This document shows positions 50,453-59,800 of a stretch of 64,000 nt of DNA, piece by piece (the first letter of the stretch is position 1; every line of letters starts with the position of its first letter). The notes beneath the pieces are model-generated. The model had not been told where the DNA came from, did no database searches, and worked only from the letters and a program-made list of their open reading frames with translations. A program made the position numbers and the translations under genes. Source of the stretch: Deminuibacter soli (GTDB lineage Bacteria; Bacteroidota; Bacteroidia; Chitinophagales; Chitinophagaceae); the NCBI RefSeq assembly GCF_003412455.1, contig NZ_QTJU01000004.1:124001-188000 (forward strand). Direction: 5' to 3'.

Positions 50453-50775
50453 CTTTAAGCTTTGTTTTGAATAAAGCGTGATGAAATTAATAAAACAACA
50501 GCGGGATTGCAATGGCTGCATTGCCGGGATAGGATAATAGTGTATTGCATGCAACAGCGTACAACAGGCAATAACAGCGGGGTTAACCGGGTACATTGCA
50601 GCGAATGATAGTAAGACATTGTGTGGGTGCCCTTCAGTACCTGCTCCTCCCATTCACTTTCATCCTTCCCGTGCATATTGAGTAGTTTTCAGGTAGCCAA
50701 TATTATCATGCAACCTGCGTGGGTGGCTGATTTAATGAAGTATTACTGGAAATGAGTTTTGTATGATAGAATAGC
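50453..50775. other. Intergenic region
   Basis: About 320 bp between DUF1398 and the DUF1254 pair. A minus-strand frame continues upstream from DUF1398 but has no conserved features. No other gene is visible. Confidence 0.45.
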
Positions 50776-52275
50776 TTATTTCACTTCTTCAAAATCCCCG
50801 GGTTTCCAGCTACCGTTAAAGGCGGCTTCTTCGGGGCCGTAAATGCGGAAGTAGGTAAACCAGCCTTTGTTGGGAATGGTTTTAATCCATACACCTTCTT
50901 TGCCGGCCGGGGCTGTAGGGCCAAAGTATAAATCAATAGCGCTGCCCGTTTTGTCTTTTAGTTCAAACATAGAACGCAACGCAGCCTTTTTCTGGTCGGT
51001 GGCAATTTCGCTGCGTGTAAAAACATCATAAATGGTAACAGACCAGAACAGCTTATCTGGCACAGGTAATGGTACCGTTAATTTATAGCTTTTGCCGCCA
51101 TCAAGGTAAGCGCCGGTTTTGTCTTTTACACCCAGCCAGTATAATGAACCTGCACCAGGCGCACGGTTAAACATGGCAGGAGATTCTATTTGCGCCTGGT
51201 AAAACCATTTTTCACGGGCATAGAGATCAGTGTAGTTGGCTGCATCGAAGGTGCCGTTAGTGTACTGCAATACTGCCCATTCCCATTGCCTGTCTTTCCA
51301 GGCAAGTTTACCGGGTCTGCGATCAGCAAAAGACTGTACGCGCATAATGGCATTGCCTGCCTGCGCAGCCTGTTCAAGAATGCGCTTCATGCGGGCATCG
51401 GGGTTAAAAGGTTTGCCTTTCTCAATGCCCAGTTCAGCCAGTTCTCCATACATAGCCCTGTAGGCTGTATTGGGCGGTTCCTGGTCAATGAGTTCGTGCA
51501 ATTTTTGCCAATACTGTATGTTGTTCTCCCAGGGCACCGGCGTAAATTCCAGGCCGGGCTTGTTTAGGCTAACCCATGTGGGATCTTTCCAGCCGGCCTG
51601 CTTATTCAATGGGTACACTTTTACTGATTTAATCATCGCTTCTGCAGCCTCGGCGCCACCTTGCTGCGGAATTGCTCTTACCAGTACCAATACGCGATTG
51701 GTAGTGGCGGTGGCGGAATATAATCCCGGTGGTACGGTGCCCTTATAGCCCGGCGGTAAAATAACATGCCTGCCACCTTTGCCTTTGTCGGGGCCGGGTA
51801 GCCCTATGTCCATTACATACAATTGGTTCAGGTCGTTCACTACCGACATAATAGGTCCGGGTGGCACTTCCACTACCATTGGTCCAAGCTCGCCCAAGTC
51901 TAATGTAAGACCGGCATATTTTGTATCTGAGTTTGGTGTAAATACCAATTGTTCAGGTGTGCCATCCAGTATGGCAAAAATTTTATTGGGAAGCACGCCC
52001 CCTCTTAAATTACCTTCCCATGTGGCCAGTATAGACACACTTGGATAGAAGAACCGATAGGTTTGTATAGCCCGGTTTAAATCTGCATCGTCATATGCTT
52101 TCTGAACAGTTTCGGTTGTAGGGTATCCATTTTTAAATTCATAGTGCGGGGAGAAATTAGCAGCGGCAGTTGCTGCCTGGGTATCAGCAGCCGGTTTACC
52201 GGCCTGTTCGTCTTGGTGGTTAGCACAAGATGCCATTAACGCAACTATGAGTAACAGGAGCAAAAACTTTTTCAT
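50776..52275 (-). CDS. DUF1254/DUF1214 lipoprotein (copy 2)
   Basis: The protein is 499 residues from the ATG at 52275 (MKKFLLLLLIVALMASCANH), with a lipobox MASC. DUF1254 (TVQKAYDDADLNRAIQTYRFFYP) and DUF1214 follow in order. It shares long stretches with the gene just upstream (52315-53799), for example GKGGRHVILPPGYKGTVP, FADRRPGKLAWKDRQWEW and WIKTIPNKGWFTYFRIYGPEEAAFNGSWKPGDFEEVK, so the two are a tandem duplication, 39 nt apart. DUF1254/1214 proteins are thought to be membrane-associated or secreted. Function is unknown. Confidence 0.88.
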   Translation of the reverse strand: MKKFLLLLLIVALMASCANHQDEQAGKPAADTQAATAAANFSPHYEFKNGYPTTETVQKAYDDADLNRAIQTYRFFYPSVSILATWEGNLRGGVLPNKIFAILDGTPEQLVFTPNSDTKYAGLTLDLGELGPMVVEVPPGPIMSVVNDLNQLYVMDIGLPGPDKGKGGRHVILPPGYKGTVPPGLYSATATTNRVLVLVRAIPQQGGAEAAEAMIKSVKVYPLNKQAGWKDPTWVSLNKPGLEFTPVPWENNIQYWQKLHELIDQEPPNTAYRAMYGELAELGIEKGKPFNPDARMKRILEQAAQAGNAIMRVQSFADRRPGKLAWKDRQWEWAVLQYTNGTFDAANYTDLYAREKWFYQAQIESPAMFNRAPGAGSLYWLGVKDKTGAYLDGGKSYKLTVPLPVPDKLFWSVTIYDVFTRSEIATDQKKAALRSMFELKDKTGSAIDLYFGPTAPAGKEGVWIKTIPNKGWFTYFRIYGPEEAAFNGSWKPGDFEEVK

Positions 52276-52314
52276 AATAAGTGAATTTTGATACATGGCT
52301 TTGTTGAGCAAGCG

Positions 52315-53799
52315 TTATTTCACTTCTTCAAAATCATCTGGTTTCCAGCTGCCGTTAAAAGCTGCATCTTCGGGGCCGTAAATGCGGAAGTAGGCAAACC
52401 AGCCTTTGTTGGGAATGGTCTTTATCCATTGTTTTTCTTTGCCGGCGGGGGCGGTTGGTCCAAAGTATAAATCTATTGTCGGGGTTTTGCCTAAATCTTT
52501 CAGTTCAAACATGGAGCGTAGGGCTGCATATCCCTGGTCTGTAATAACCTGGCTACGCGTTTCCGCGTCATAAATGGTGATTGACCAGAACAGTTTGGCT
52601 GGCACCGGTTGTGGAATGGTGAGTTTGTACGTTTTACTGCCATTTACATAATTGCCGGATTTATCATACAAGCCAAGCCAGTATAAAGAGCCATAGCCTG
52701 CCTTTCGCCTGAACATGGCGGGGGAAGCGCCGATAGCCTGGTAAAACCAAACTTCCCGGGCATCAATATCAACATAAGAGGGAGTATCAAAATCGCCGTT
52801 TTCCGGGCGTAATCCGGCCCATTCCCAGTGGCGGTCTTTCCATACCACGCGGTCTTCCCTGCGGTCTGCGAAAGATTGCACGCGCATCTGTGCATTGGCA
52901 ACAGCAGCGGCCCGTTCCAGTATGGCTTTCATGCGTGCATCGGGTGCAAAGGGTTTGCCTTTGGCAATGCCCAGCACTGCAAGTTCTCCGTAATAAGTTC
53001 TGTAGCCTTCATAAACAGGCTCCTGGTTTAATACCTTGCTCAATATCTCCCAGTATTTAATGTTTGTTTCCCATTCAAGCGGGGTAGTGTTCTGTGGTTT
53101 TCCTGACAAATCGAGCCATTGAATTGCAGGTGCACTGGCAGCAGAAGCCAGCGGATAGATTTTTATGGTTTTAATGCGCGCCATGGCTGCAGCTACATCG
53201 CCGCCAACGGGCAAAGAGCGTATGCCAACGGTGAGGTTGTTGGCAGAAGATTTCCATACATGGTACCCGGCAGGGATATCACCTTTATAGCCCGGTGGCA
53301 ATATCAAATGCTTGCCGCCTTTGCCTTCATCAGGGCCGGGAATACCCATGTCGGCAACCCAGCGCTGGTTAAGATCCATGGCAACAACAATGAGCGGCCC
53401 GGCGGGAATGTCGATGACTATTGGCCCACCGGATAAATCTAACAATATAGGGCCATAAGGCGTATCGGAGTTGAGTGTAAAACCTACCTGCTGTGGTTTG
53501 GTATCTAATGTTCCTGCTACTGTATTGGGTTTAATGTTAACGGCCAGGTTTCCGTATAACAGGCCATAGCCTGAAACAGTGGGGTAGAAGAACTTATACG
53601 CCTGCACTGCACGATAAAAGTCTGCATCATCGTATGCTTTCTGGATAGTAGCCCTGGTGGGGTATCCGCCAATAAACTCATATCCCGGCGCCATGTTTTG
53701 CGTAGCTGCTGTATCGGCTGCATTCGTTTTAGGCGAAGATGACTGGTTGCAGGCTGCAAGCGATAATGCTGATAAAAGCATTAGTGGTATTCTGTTCAT
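52315..53799 (-). CDS. DUF1254/DUF1214 lipoprotein (copy 1)
   Basis: The protein is 494 residues from the ATG at 53799 (MNRIPLMLLSALSLAACNQ), with lipobox LAAC. It has the same domain order as its neighbour: TIQKAYDDADFYRAVQAYKFFYP, GGKHLILPPGYKGDIPAG, SFADRREDRVVWKDRHWEWAG and a C-terminal WIKTIPNKGWFAYFRIYGPEDAAFNGSWKPDDFEEVK. The C-terminal ends of the pair are almost identical. The first of the two in transcription order, probably co-transcribed with copy 2. Confidence 0.88.
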   Translation of the reverse strand: MNRIPLMLLSALSLAACNQSSSPKTNAADTAATQNMAPGYEFIGGYPTRATIQKAYDDADFYRAVQAYKFFYPTVSGYGLLYGNLAVNIKPNTVAGTLDTKPQQVGFTLNSDTPYGPILLDLSGGPIVIDIPAGPLIVVAMDLNQRWVADMGIPGPDEGKGGKHLILPPGYKGDIPAGYHVWKSSANNLTVGIRSLPVGGDVAAAMARIKTIKIYPLASAASAPAIQWLDLSGKPQNTTPLEWETNIKYWEILSKVLNQEPVYEGYRTYYGELAVLGIAKGKPFAPDARMKAILERAAAVANAQMRVQSFADRREDRVVWKDRHWEWAGLRPENGDFDTPSYVDIDAREVWFYQAIGASPAMFRRKAGYGSLYWLGLYDKSGNYVNGSKTYKLTIPQPVPAKLFWSITIYDAETRSQVITDQGYAALRSMFELKDLGKTPTIDLYFGPTAPAGKEKQWIKTIPNKGWFAYFRIYGPEDAAFNGSWKPDDFEEVK

Positions 53800-53970
53800 A
53801 ACAGTTGCATTTATTTTTTGTGACACTACCAGGAAACCCAGGTTGGTTATGGAATACGTACTGTGTGAAGTATGATAAAGCTACTACAGCCACGACTGTA
53901 AAAAGAAGTGAAACGGTTACTGTAACGTTACAGGCATAGTAATCACATTGTAGCTGGCAATTAAAACAAC

Positions 53971-54003
53971 AAAGCCCCATCTTGAAAAAGACGGGGCTTT
54001 GTT
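53971..54003 (-). terminator. Intrinsic terminator
   Basis: AAAGCCCCATCTT-GAAA-AAGACGGGGCTTT is a stem with one mismatch, flanked by A and T runs. It lies between the small minus-strand ORFs (54046-54310) and the DUF1254 pair. Confidence 0.82.
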
Positions 54004-54045
54004 GCACACATATATCACCCAATAATCAAAGCTGCACATTGAGCA

Positions 54046-54228
54046 TTACAATTTTCGGCTAATGGCACTTACCCGTTTGCCCTGCTTATCGAGGAACAAG
54101 ATCATTTTCTGGAAGTCTTCAATAAACTGCAGGGTAGCTTCCGGCAGCGGGGCCAACTGTTCAGCACCACGTTTAAATCCCTGTAAAAAGATTTGATTTG
54201 CCTGGTGTTCATTTGCCGCTGAAACCAT
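54046..54228 (-). CDS. Small ORF, possible soluble part of a frameshifted secreted protein
   Basis: A 60-codon frame: SAANEHQANQIFLQGFKRGAEQLAPLPEATLQFIEDFQKMILFLDKQGKRVSAISRKL, with amphipathic helices. The ORF just upstream (54209-54310) is hydrophobic and ends in NGFSG near the start of this one. A frame change there would give one secreted protein of about 85 residues: signal peptide plus this domain. No family recognised. Confidence 0.45.
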   Translation of the reverse strand: MVSAANEHQANQIFLQGFKRGAEQLAPLPEATLQFIEDFQKMILFLDKQGKRVSAISRKL

Positions 54229-54310
54229 TCAAAAGCAGTAGAAGGGTACTGTAAGCCAACAGGCGTAAGGGTTGGGTAAAAAAACGCTGGCTGGTGGCTT
54301 GTTTGCTCAT
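54209..54310 (-). CDS. Small hydrophobic ORF (signal-peptide-like)
   Basis: A 33-residue frame reads MSKQATSQRFFTQPLRLLAYSTLLLLNGFSGK, a typical N-terminal signal sequence. Its ATG overlaps the stop of the preceding minus-strand ORF by ATGA (54307-54310), which suggests coupling. It may be the N-terminus of the next ORF after a frameshift. Low confidence. Confidence 0.4.
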   Translation of the reverse strand: MSKQATSQRFFTQPLRLLAYSTLLLLLNGFSGK

Positions 54311-54498
54311 GGATTTTTTTGTTGGTGTTGTTTTAATAACCCGGGTTCTTCCTGTATGTGCAGGTGTAAACGGTGTACGGCCTCGGCCATGCGGTTCAGG
54401 TTTTCGTGAAAAATAATGCGGTCGCTGCGTTGCAGTACTGTTAAGCGATCGGGAATGGTAAGCTTTTGCCTGTCACTGCTGCTCAAGTGGCTTTCGGG
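54307..54498 (-). CDS. Possible small protein (coding-like, start uncertain)
   Basis: The open frame extends upstream to 54561, but its first codons would come from a terminator hairpin (54524-54553), so a start inside is needed; a TTG lies near 54490. Coding-like sequence reads LSSSDRQKLTIPDRLTVLQRSDRIIFHENLNRMAEAVHRLHLHIQEEP. The stop overlaps the next ORF as ATGA. No family is recognised. Confidence 0.4.
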   Translation of the reverse strand, partial: PESHLSSSDRQKLTIPDRLTVLQRSDRIIFHENLNRMAEAVHRLHLHIQEEPGLLKQHQQKNP

Positions 54499-54523
54499 GA
54501 AGATGAAACAATAATTGGTAAAG

Positions 54524-54553
54524 AAAACGGGCCGCGGGAGCGGCCCGTTTTTG
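54524..54553. terminator. Strong intrinsic terminator
   Basis: AAAACGGGCCGC-GGGA-GCGGCCCGTTTT is a perfect 12 bp stem with a 4 nt loop and T run. It lies 19 nt downstream of the acyltransferase stop on the minus strand. Confidence 0.92.
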
Positions 54554-54571
54554 GAACCCAAGTGAAGGCAT

Positions 54572-55348
54572 TTATTGGCTCAATTGTTTCTTATGTTCAA
54601 CAGTCGCAACCGCCTCTGTAACCATAGGTACAGGAGGAGTGTGGCTGCTATTTGTTTTTGCCTGCATGCTTTTTATGATTTTCTTGCCAATGCGCATTGC
54701 ATGTTTCTCAATGCCGTTATAAAACAAATATCCGGCTGCCGTTGATAAAATTATTGCTAATAATGTACTTGTTGTACTTTTTTCAATGTTACCTGTAAGC
54801 AGGTGAATAACCAGGCCATGAACCAGGTATAGGGAATAGCTGATTTTCCCTAGGAAATTTAGTATTGGCTGAATAACAGGTAAGTTAACGTTCTGTGTTG
54901 CATAAAACAACCAGAACAGCAGAAACGCAGCGGTGTATGAATTAAATATGCAAATAATGCTGTAGCCCGGATTATGAAAGATGCCAAAGCCTACATAAAG
55001 GGTACTATAAACATTAATGCAGGTAAGCAACATCATCCAGGTAAAATGTTTTGTTGAAATATCCCGGCTGAAATAGCGAAAAATGTACAATCCGGTAAAG
55101 CAACAAAATACCATCAACACACGGCCGGCCGGTAGCTTGCTGCCCATATAAACTGTTGCCAGCGTAAATGCAAGTAGCGCCAGGTTTGCAGCGATCATTA
55201 TGCCATTGTATTTTTTATTAAGCTGCCAGGCAAACAAGGCGGCAAAAATTACATACCAGATAACTTCCATAAACAATGTCCAGGCGCCACCTACCAGGCT
55301 TATTGTCTGAAATTTTGACGGCGGCAGGTAGTCCTGTATAAACAACAA
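54572..55348 (-). CDS. Acyltransferase family 3, 5'-truncated
   Basis: A 258-residue membrane protein that matches the later two-thirds of acyltransferase-3 enzymes: GGAWTLFMEVIWYVIFAALFAW corresponds to the W-S-L-x-x-E-x-x-F-Y block near residue 100 of a full protein, and the C-terminal GKISYSLYLVHGLVIHLL is the family's final signature. The normal first 90-100 residues, with the catalytic H in the first helix, are missing, and the upstream sequence is AT-rich and non-coding. It is probably a gene truncated at the border of the second RHS locus. Family members move acetyl or other acyl groups to sugars at the membrane. Confidence 0.75.
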   Translation of the reverse strand: MLFIQDYLPPSKFQTISLVGGAWTLFMEVIWYVIFAALFAWQLNKKYNGIMIAANLALLAFTLATVYMGSKLPAGRVLMVFCCFTGLYIFRYFSRDISTKHFTWMMLLTCINVYSTLYVGFGIFHNPGYSIICIFNSYTAAFLLFWLFYATQNVNLPVIQPILNFLGKISYSLYLVHGLVIHLLTGNIEKSTTSTLLAIILSTAAGYLFYNGIEKHAMRIGKKIIKSMQAKTNSSHTPPVPMVTEAVATVEHKKQLSQ

Positions 55349-55766
55349 ATGGTATACTGTATTATATTATGAGTATATCTAAAAAGATATTCGAGGAAAT
55401 CAACACACATGGCCTTGACTGTTCAATAAGAAAAACAATGTTGTAACGACTAGTGTTCTGCTTATACAGGGGTATAAATTTCAACACAAAACAATAATTT
55501 TAATTTGGAAGTCGTCGTCTATCTTTTATCTTAGACGTATTGATAAAACGAAAATTAATCAACCCTATATGATGTAAGTAATGTCAACTTAAGTCTCTGC
55601 TGTTTCTTCGCGCATATAATCCTATTTAAACATTTTCAGCATTCTATCCAGGGTTTAAGTAACTAACTGGATGCTCCTCATATTCTTAATTCCGCAGCGA
55701 TTTAAGTAGTCCTTGTTTATGCATGTGAACAGAGTTCACGGGGCTTAACTATTTAATTTGCTTCAC
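55349..55766. other. Intergenic region upstream of the second RHS locus
   Basis: About 420 bp, AT-rich, without a gene I can support. It holds a 25-codon frame at 55369-55446 (KKIFEEINTHGLDCSIRK) of unknown meaning and a short inverted repeat CGTCTA...TAGACG near 55518-55540. It probably marks a junction between the truncated acyltransferase and the RHS locus. Confidence 0.5.
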
Positions 55767-56759
55767 ATGAAATTTGTTTGTTTACCAATTTTATTGGTAC
55801 TGGCACAGCTCTATGCCTATTCCCAGAATAGTTATCCTGCAACCGGAAATGTTATTATTAAAAACGGCAACTACATTGAAATACAGGATACAACAGGCGC
55901 TACCAATGTGCGTTTGTTTACCAGCAAAAGTACATTTGCTGCAAATACACTTCCTGCCAGCCTTCAGCTTCACCGTTCTTACATATCCGGAACAGATTCA
56001 TCAACTCGATTTGCGAATGCCGCAAGTGTTATTGATATACTGCAGTTTTATACTAATTCAACGCCGGGCATACATTTAAATGGCAATACCGGCGGTACAT
56101 CCTATTTCAGAAGTGGAATGCTTGGTATAGGTACAACCAGCCCCACTGCTATGCTGGATGTTGCTAATAACGCAGTCGTAGGTCTTGGCGGAGATAAATT
56201 TAATGTGCCGCTGGTGCTTTGGAAAAGAGGAGATCAATACGGAACCGATGGAGCTGCTTTAATAATAAGGCATACAGGGCAAGGTGTAAATACATATTTG
56301 AATCCTACTTCAGATTATGGGGTTATAAGAATTACCGGGTTTGATACTACTGTATCTAACAAGGTAATTAACTCGCATGACAATTTCGTAGTATACACTA
56401 ACGGTGCCGTTGCAATTAATACCAAAACAGTGCCCAATGGCTATAAGCTTGCGGTAAAAGGAAAGGTTATCGCGGAAAGTGTAAAGGTGAAATTGGCATC
56501 CGCCGGTTGGCCTGATTATGTATTTGACTCTGCTTATGACTTACGGACGTTGGTAGCGGTTGAACAATATATTCAGCAAAATAAACATCTTCCTGACGTT
56601 CCTGCTGCCAGTGAAATAGCTGAGGGTGTTGACCTGGGCGCAAACCAGGCAGTCTTGCTCCGGAAAATAGAAGAGCTAACGCTTTACCTGATTGAAATGC
56701 GAAAGGAAAATGAGCTGCTTAAAAAACGTATGGAGCAATTGGAGAACGCTAAACGATAA
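55767..56759 (+). CDS. Secreted tail-fibre-like protein (copy 3)
   Basis: The protein is 330 residues from the ATG at 55767 (TTG at 55758 is less likely), with a signal peptide ending at AYSQN. The middle is strand-rich with MLGIGTTSPTAMLDVANN, a fibre-shaft-type unit. The C-terminal module is WPDYVFDSAYDLRTLVAVEQYIQQNKHLPDVPAASEI, followed by VLLRKIEELTLYLIEM and a short coiled coil. It is the third such module here and, like the others, lies just before an RHS locus in the same direction. Confidence 0.82.
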   Translation: MKFVCLPILLVLAQLYAYSQNSYPATGNVIIKNGNYIEIQDTTGATNVRLFTSKSTFAANTLPASLQLHRSYISGTDSSTRFANAASVIDILQFYTNSTPGIHLNGNTGGTSYFRSGMLGIGTTSPTAMLDVANNAVVGLGGDKFNVPLVLWKRGDQYGTDGAALIIRHTGQGVNTYLNPTSDYGVIRITGFDTTVSNKVINSHDNFVVYTNGAVAINTKTVPNGYKLAVKGKVIAESVKVKLASAGWPDYVFDSAYDLRTLVAVEQYIQQNKHLPDVPAASEIAEGVDLGANQAVLLRKIEELTLYLIEMRKENELLKKRMEQLENAKR

Positions 56760-56889
56760 GATAATTAACGCTTCGGTTAAAAGCAGTACATGAATGTCTT
56801 GTTGTTGCACCAGGTTATAGCCAGGTGTTAAGCAGTAAGGCATTCAATTCAGGATGGGTTATCATTTCTAATCATGAATTTTTTTAAGC

Positions 56890-59800
56890 ATGCAATATCG
56901 ATTCAAAAGTGAATATTTAAGCGCAATTAGCCATAAGTTACTGTATGTATTGCTGGCTGTCGTTGCAACTCTGTTGACACCCGATCTCAATGCGCAAGTC
57001 AATATCGACAACCTTATTCCACATTATTTTCAGCAAGCCCCCAATTCCGCGGCGCTGAATAAATATGGTGAATACCAGGTATCGCTTTTTACAGGCGTGC
57101 CTGAAATCTCCATCCCACTTTACACAATTAAGCAGGGGGCGCTTACTTTGCCAGTCACCCTGAGTTATCATGCTTCCGGGAATAAAGTTACTGATGCCGC
57201 CAGTTGGGTAGGATTAGGATGGTCTCTTAATGCCGGAGGCGCTGTTTCCAGGAAATTAATGGGCGCTCGTGGGGATGAAAATAGCTCCAACGGATACCTT
57301 CATACTGATTTTAGAACCAGTGCCCAGGTAGATCAAACAACAGAAGCGGGCAGGGAATACCTGGGGCTTTTGTCAGGCGGAACATATGATACGGAGCCGG
57401 ATATATTTAGTGTTTCAGCGCCCACTGTTGATGCTAAATTCTTTTTTGATAGAGGCAATGGTTTTCAACCTTCTTTTTTACATTATTCGCCAGCAAAAGT
57501 GACCTCCAGTTTTATCAGTACAGCTGATGTTCCATTTAATGTCCTGGATGAAAAAGGGATCAAATACCGGTTTGGCGGCAATTTTCGTGAAACGACCACC
57601 TCTTATAATGGTGGCTCATCCAGTACTGATGTTAGTTCCTGGATGCTTGAGAGCATGAGCGCGCTAAATGCGGTTGATGAAATTGATTTTAGTTATTCCA
57701 CCCAATATGGAAGTGTCTCAGATGACCTTGTTGATACCTGGGAAATAGATGATAACCAAAATCAATACGAGGCGGGAGGCTTTTGCAGCATGATACCCAA
57801 TCCTTCAATAACAAGATCCATTCACGTAGGGTCAAATGTTATCCAATGCCAACTGCAGGAAATTACTTATAGGGGTGGAAAAGTTGTTTTTACCCTGTCT
57901 AACAGCTTCAGGGAAGATCTTACCAACTTCAAAAGTCTTGCATCTATCCAGGTTTATAATTTAGATGTTGCTACCAACCAGTATCAACTACAGAAAACTA
58001 TATTGCCGTTTCTAAGCTATTTTATCAATGGTACGGATGCAGCAACTAAAAGATTGCGCCTTGACTCTTTACAAATCCTGGACAATGCCGGTGCAGTCAC
58101 AGAGCGATATTCGTTTGCATATGATGCACTTGCGCTGCCTGCGCCTACCTCGAAGCAGCGTGATTTTTGGGGTTATTACAATGGCAAAAACAATAGCTCT
58201 CTGATACCGCAGCAGAACATTACCTTTTCTCCAGGATCTGGCAGTACTCCACAGACTATAATTATTGGAAGCAACTATCCAAATGGTCGCGATGCAGATG
58301 CCGCCTATGCAAAGGCATGTGTGCTGAAAAGGATCAATTATCCTACCGGGGGGTACACCACGTTCGAATATGAAGGAAACCAATACCTGCAAGGCAGTGC
58401 GCAAGGGTATGCCGTTAAATATGCCGGCGGATTGCGCATCCATGCTATTGCTAGTTACGATGGTATTAATGCTGCACCGCTATTAAAAACTTATGAATAC
58501 AATACTGCCAGACCCAATTTTATACCAGGTAATCAATACTTTTTTACCAATACATGGCATGAAGACTGGTATTTTAACGGTACTTCCTTGGGATGGTGCA
58601 GTACCAATCGCAGAGTATACTTGTCGAATCCGACCATAGACTTTCTTCCTTATGATCAGGCAGCTGTTGTGTACCCAACAGTAACCGAATACCTAGGTGA
58701 TGCAACCAATAATTCAGGCAAAACGGTTTACCAGTTTAAGGATGCGGCCGATATCGTAAGCTCAGCGAGTATCGCCAAGCCGATTATGATAACCCAGTAT
58801 TTCCTGAGAGGGCAGCTTCTCAATAAGTCTGTGTATCGAAATACGGGGCCGGGATTATATCAAATTGTAAAGGAAGAGCGACATTCTTATGATGCTTTCC
58901 CGGGAAGAACTTCCGTTGATGTTGGTCTTACAGCGACGCAGGTGCTTGACCAGTCAGGAGCAGTTGCTCCTGCTGATCACAAAAACAATCTTTATTACTA
59001 TGGTTATTATGGTATTGAATGTGGTGATTCCTATCCAATAAAAAACGAAGTTGTGACTTACGATGCTAATGATCCTTCGAAATTCACCATTCAAACCGAA
59101 ACCAATACTTATGGTAATATAATACACCAGCAAGTGACCAGGATAGATAAGGTAAATAGTGATGGAACGCATTATATCTCGAACCGGAGGTTTCCGGCAG
59201 ACTATATCCCTGCTGGTTCAACATCTACAGCAAATTCCGTTTTGAATGCTATGTTAAATTACAACATGCAGGCCATGCCTATTGAATCATGGGAGTCGGT
59301 ATTACCGGCTGGCGCAGGATCAACGGAAGTTGTGCGCGGTGGTCAACTTAACAGCTATACCACCAATTACCATTATCCGCAGCCCGCTACAATATATCAA
59401 CTCGAAAATGCCAGTTTGTTAAATGACTACACAGCCAGTTATGTGACTGGTAATGGCGGATTAACATTTGATTCAAGATATAAGGTTGCCGTGAATTTTG
59501 ATTTGTATGATAGCGATGATCACTTAGTTCAGTATACCCCGCGTAATGGAGCGCCGGTTGCAATGATCTGGGACTACAACGGACAGTTACCTGTTGCTGA
59601 AATTAAAGGTGCTGCCAGGAACACTACTGCTTATACTAGTTTTGAAGGTACTTCCAATAGCGTATGGACTTATAATGGCACGTTTCTTCATAACGGTGGT
59701 GCGACCGGACAAAGCTCGTTCCAGGGAACCATCAGCAAAGCCGTGCCTGCAGGTAATTATACCGTTACTGCCTGGGCTTTAGGCGGTAGCGGTATAACTG

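Noticed and set aside
54499-54561. Upstream start of the small ORF near 54307-54561
   Set aside because: The first codons would be read from a terminator hairpin, so the start must lie inside the frame if the gene is real.
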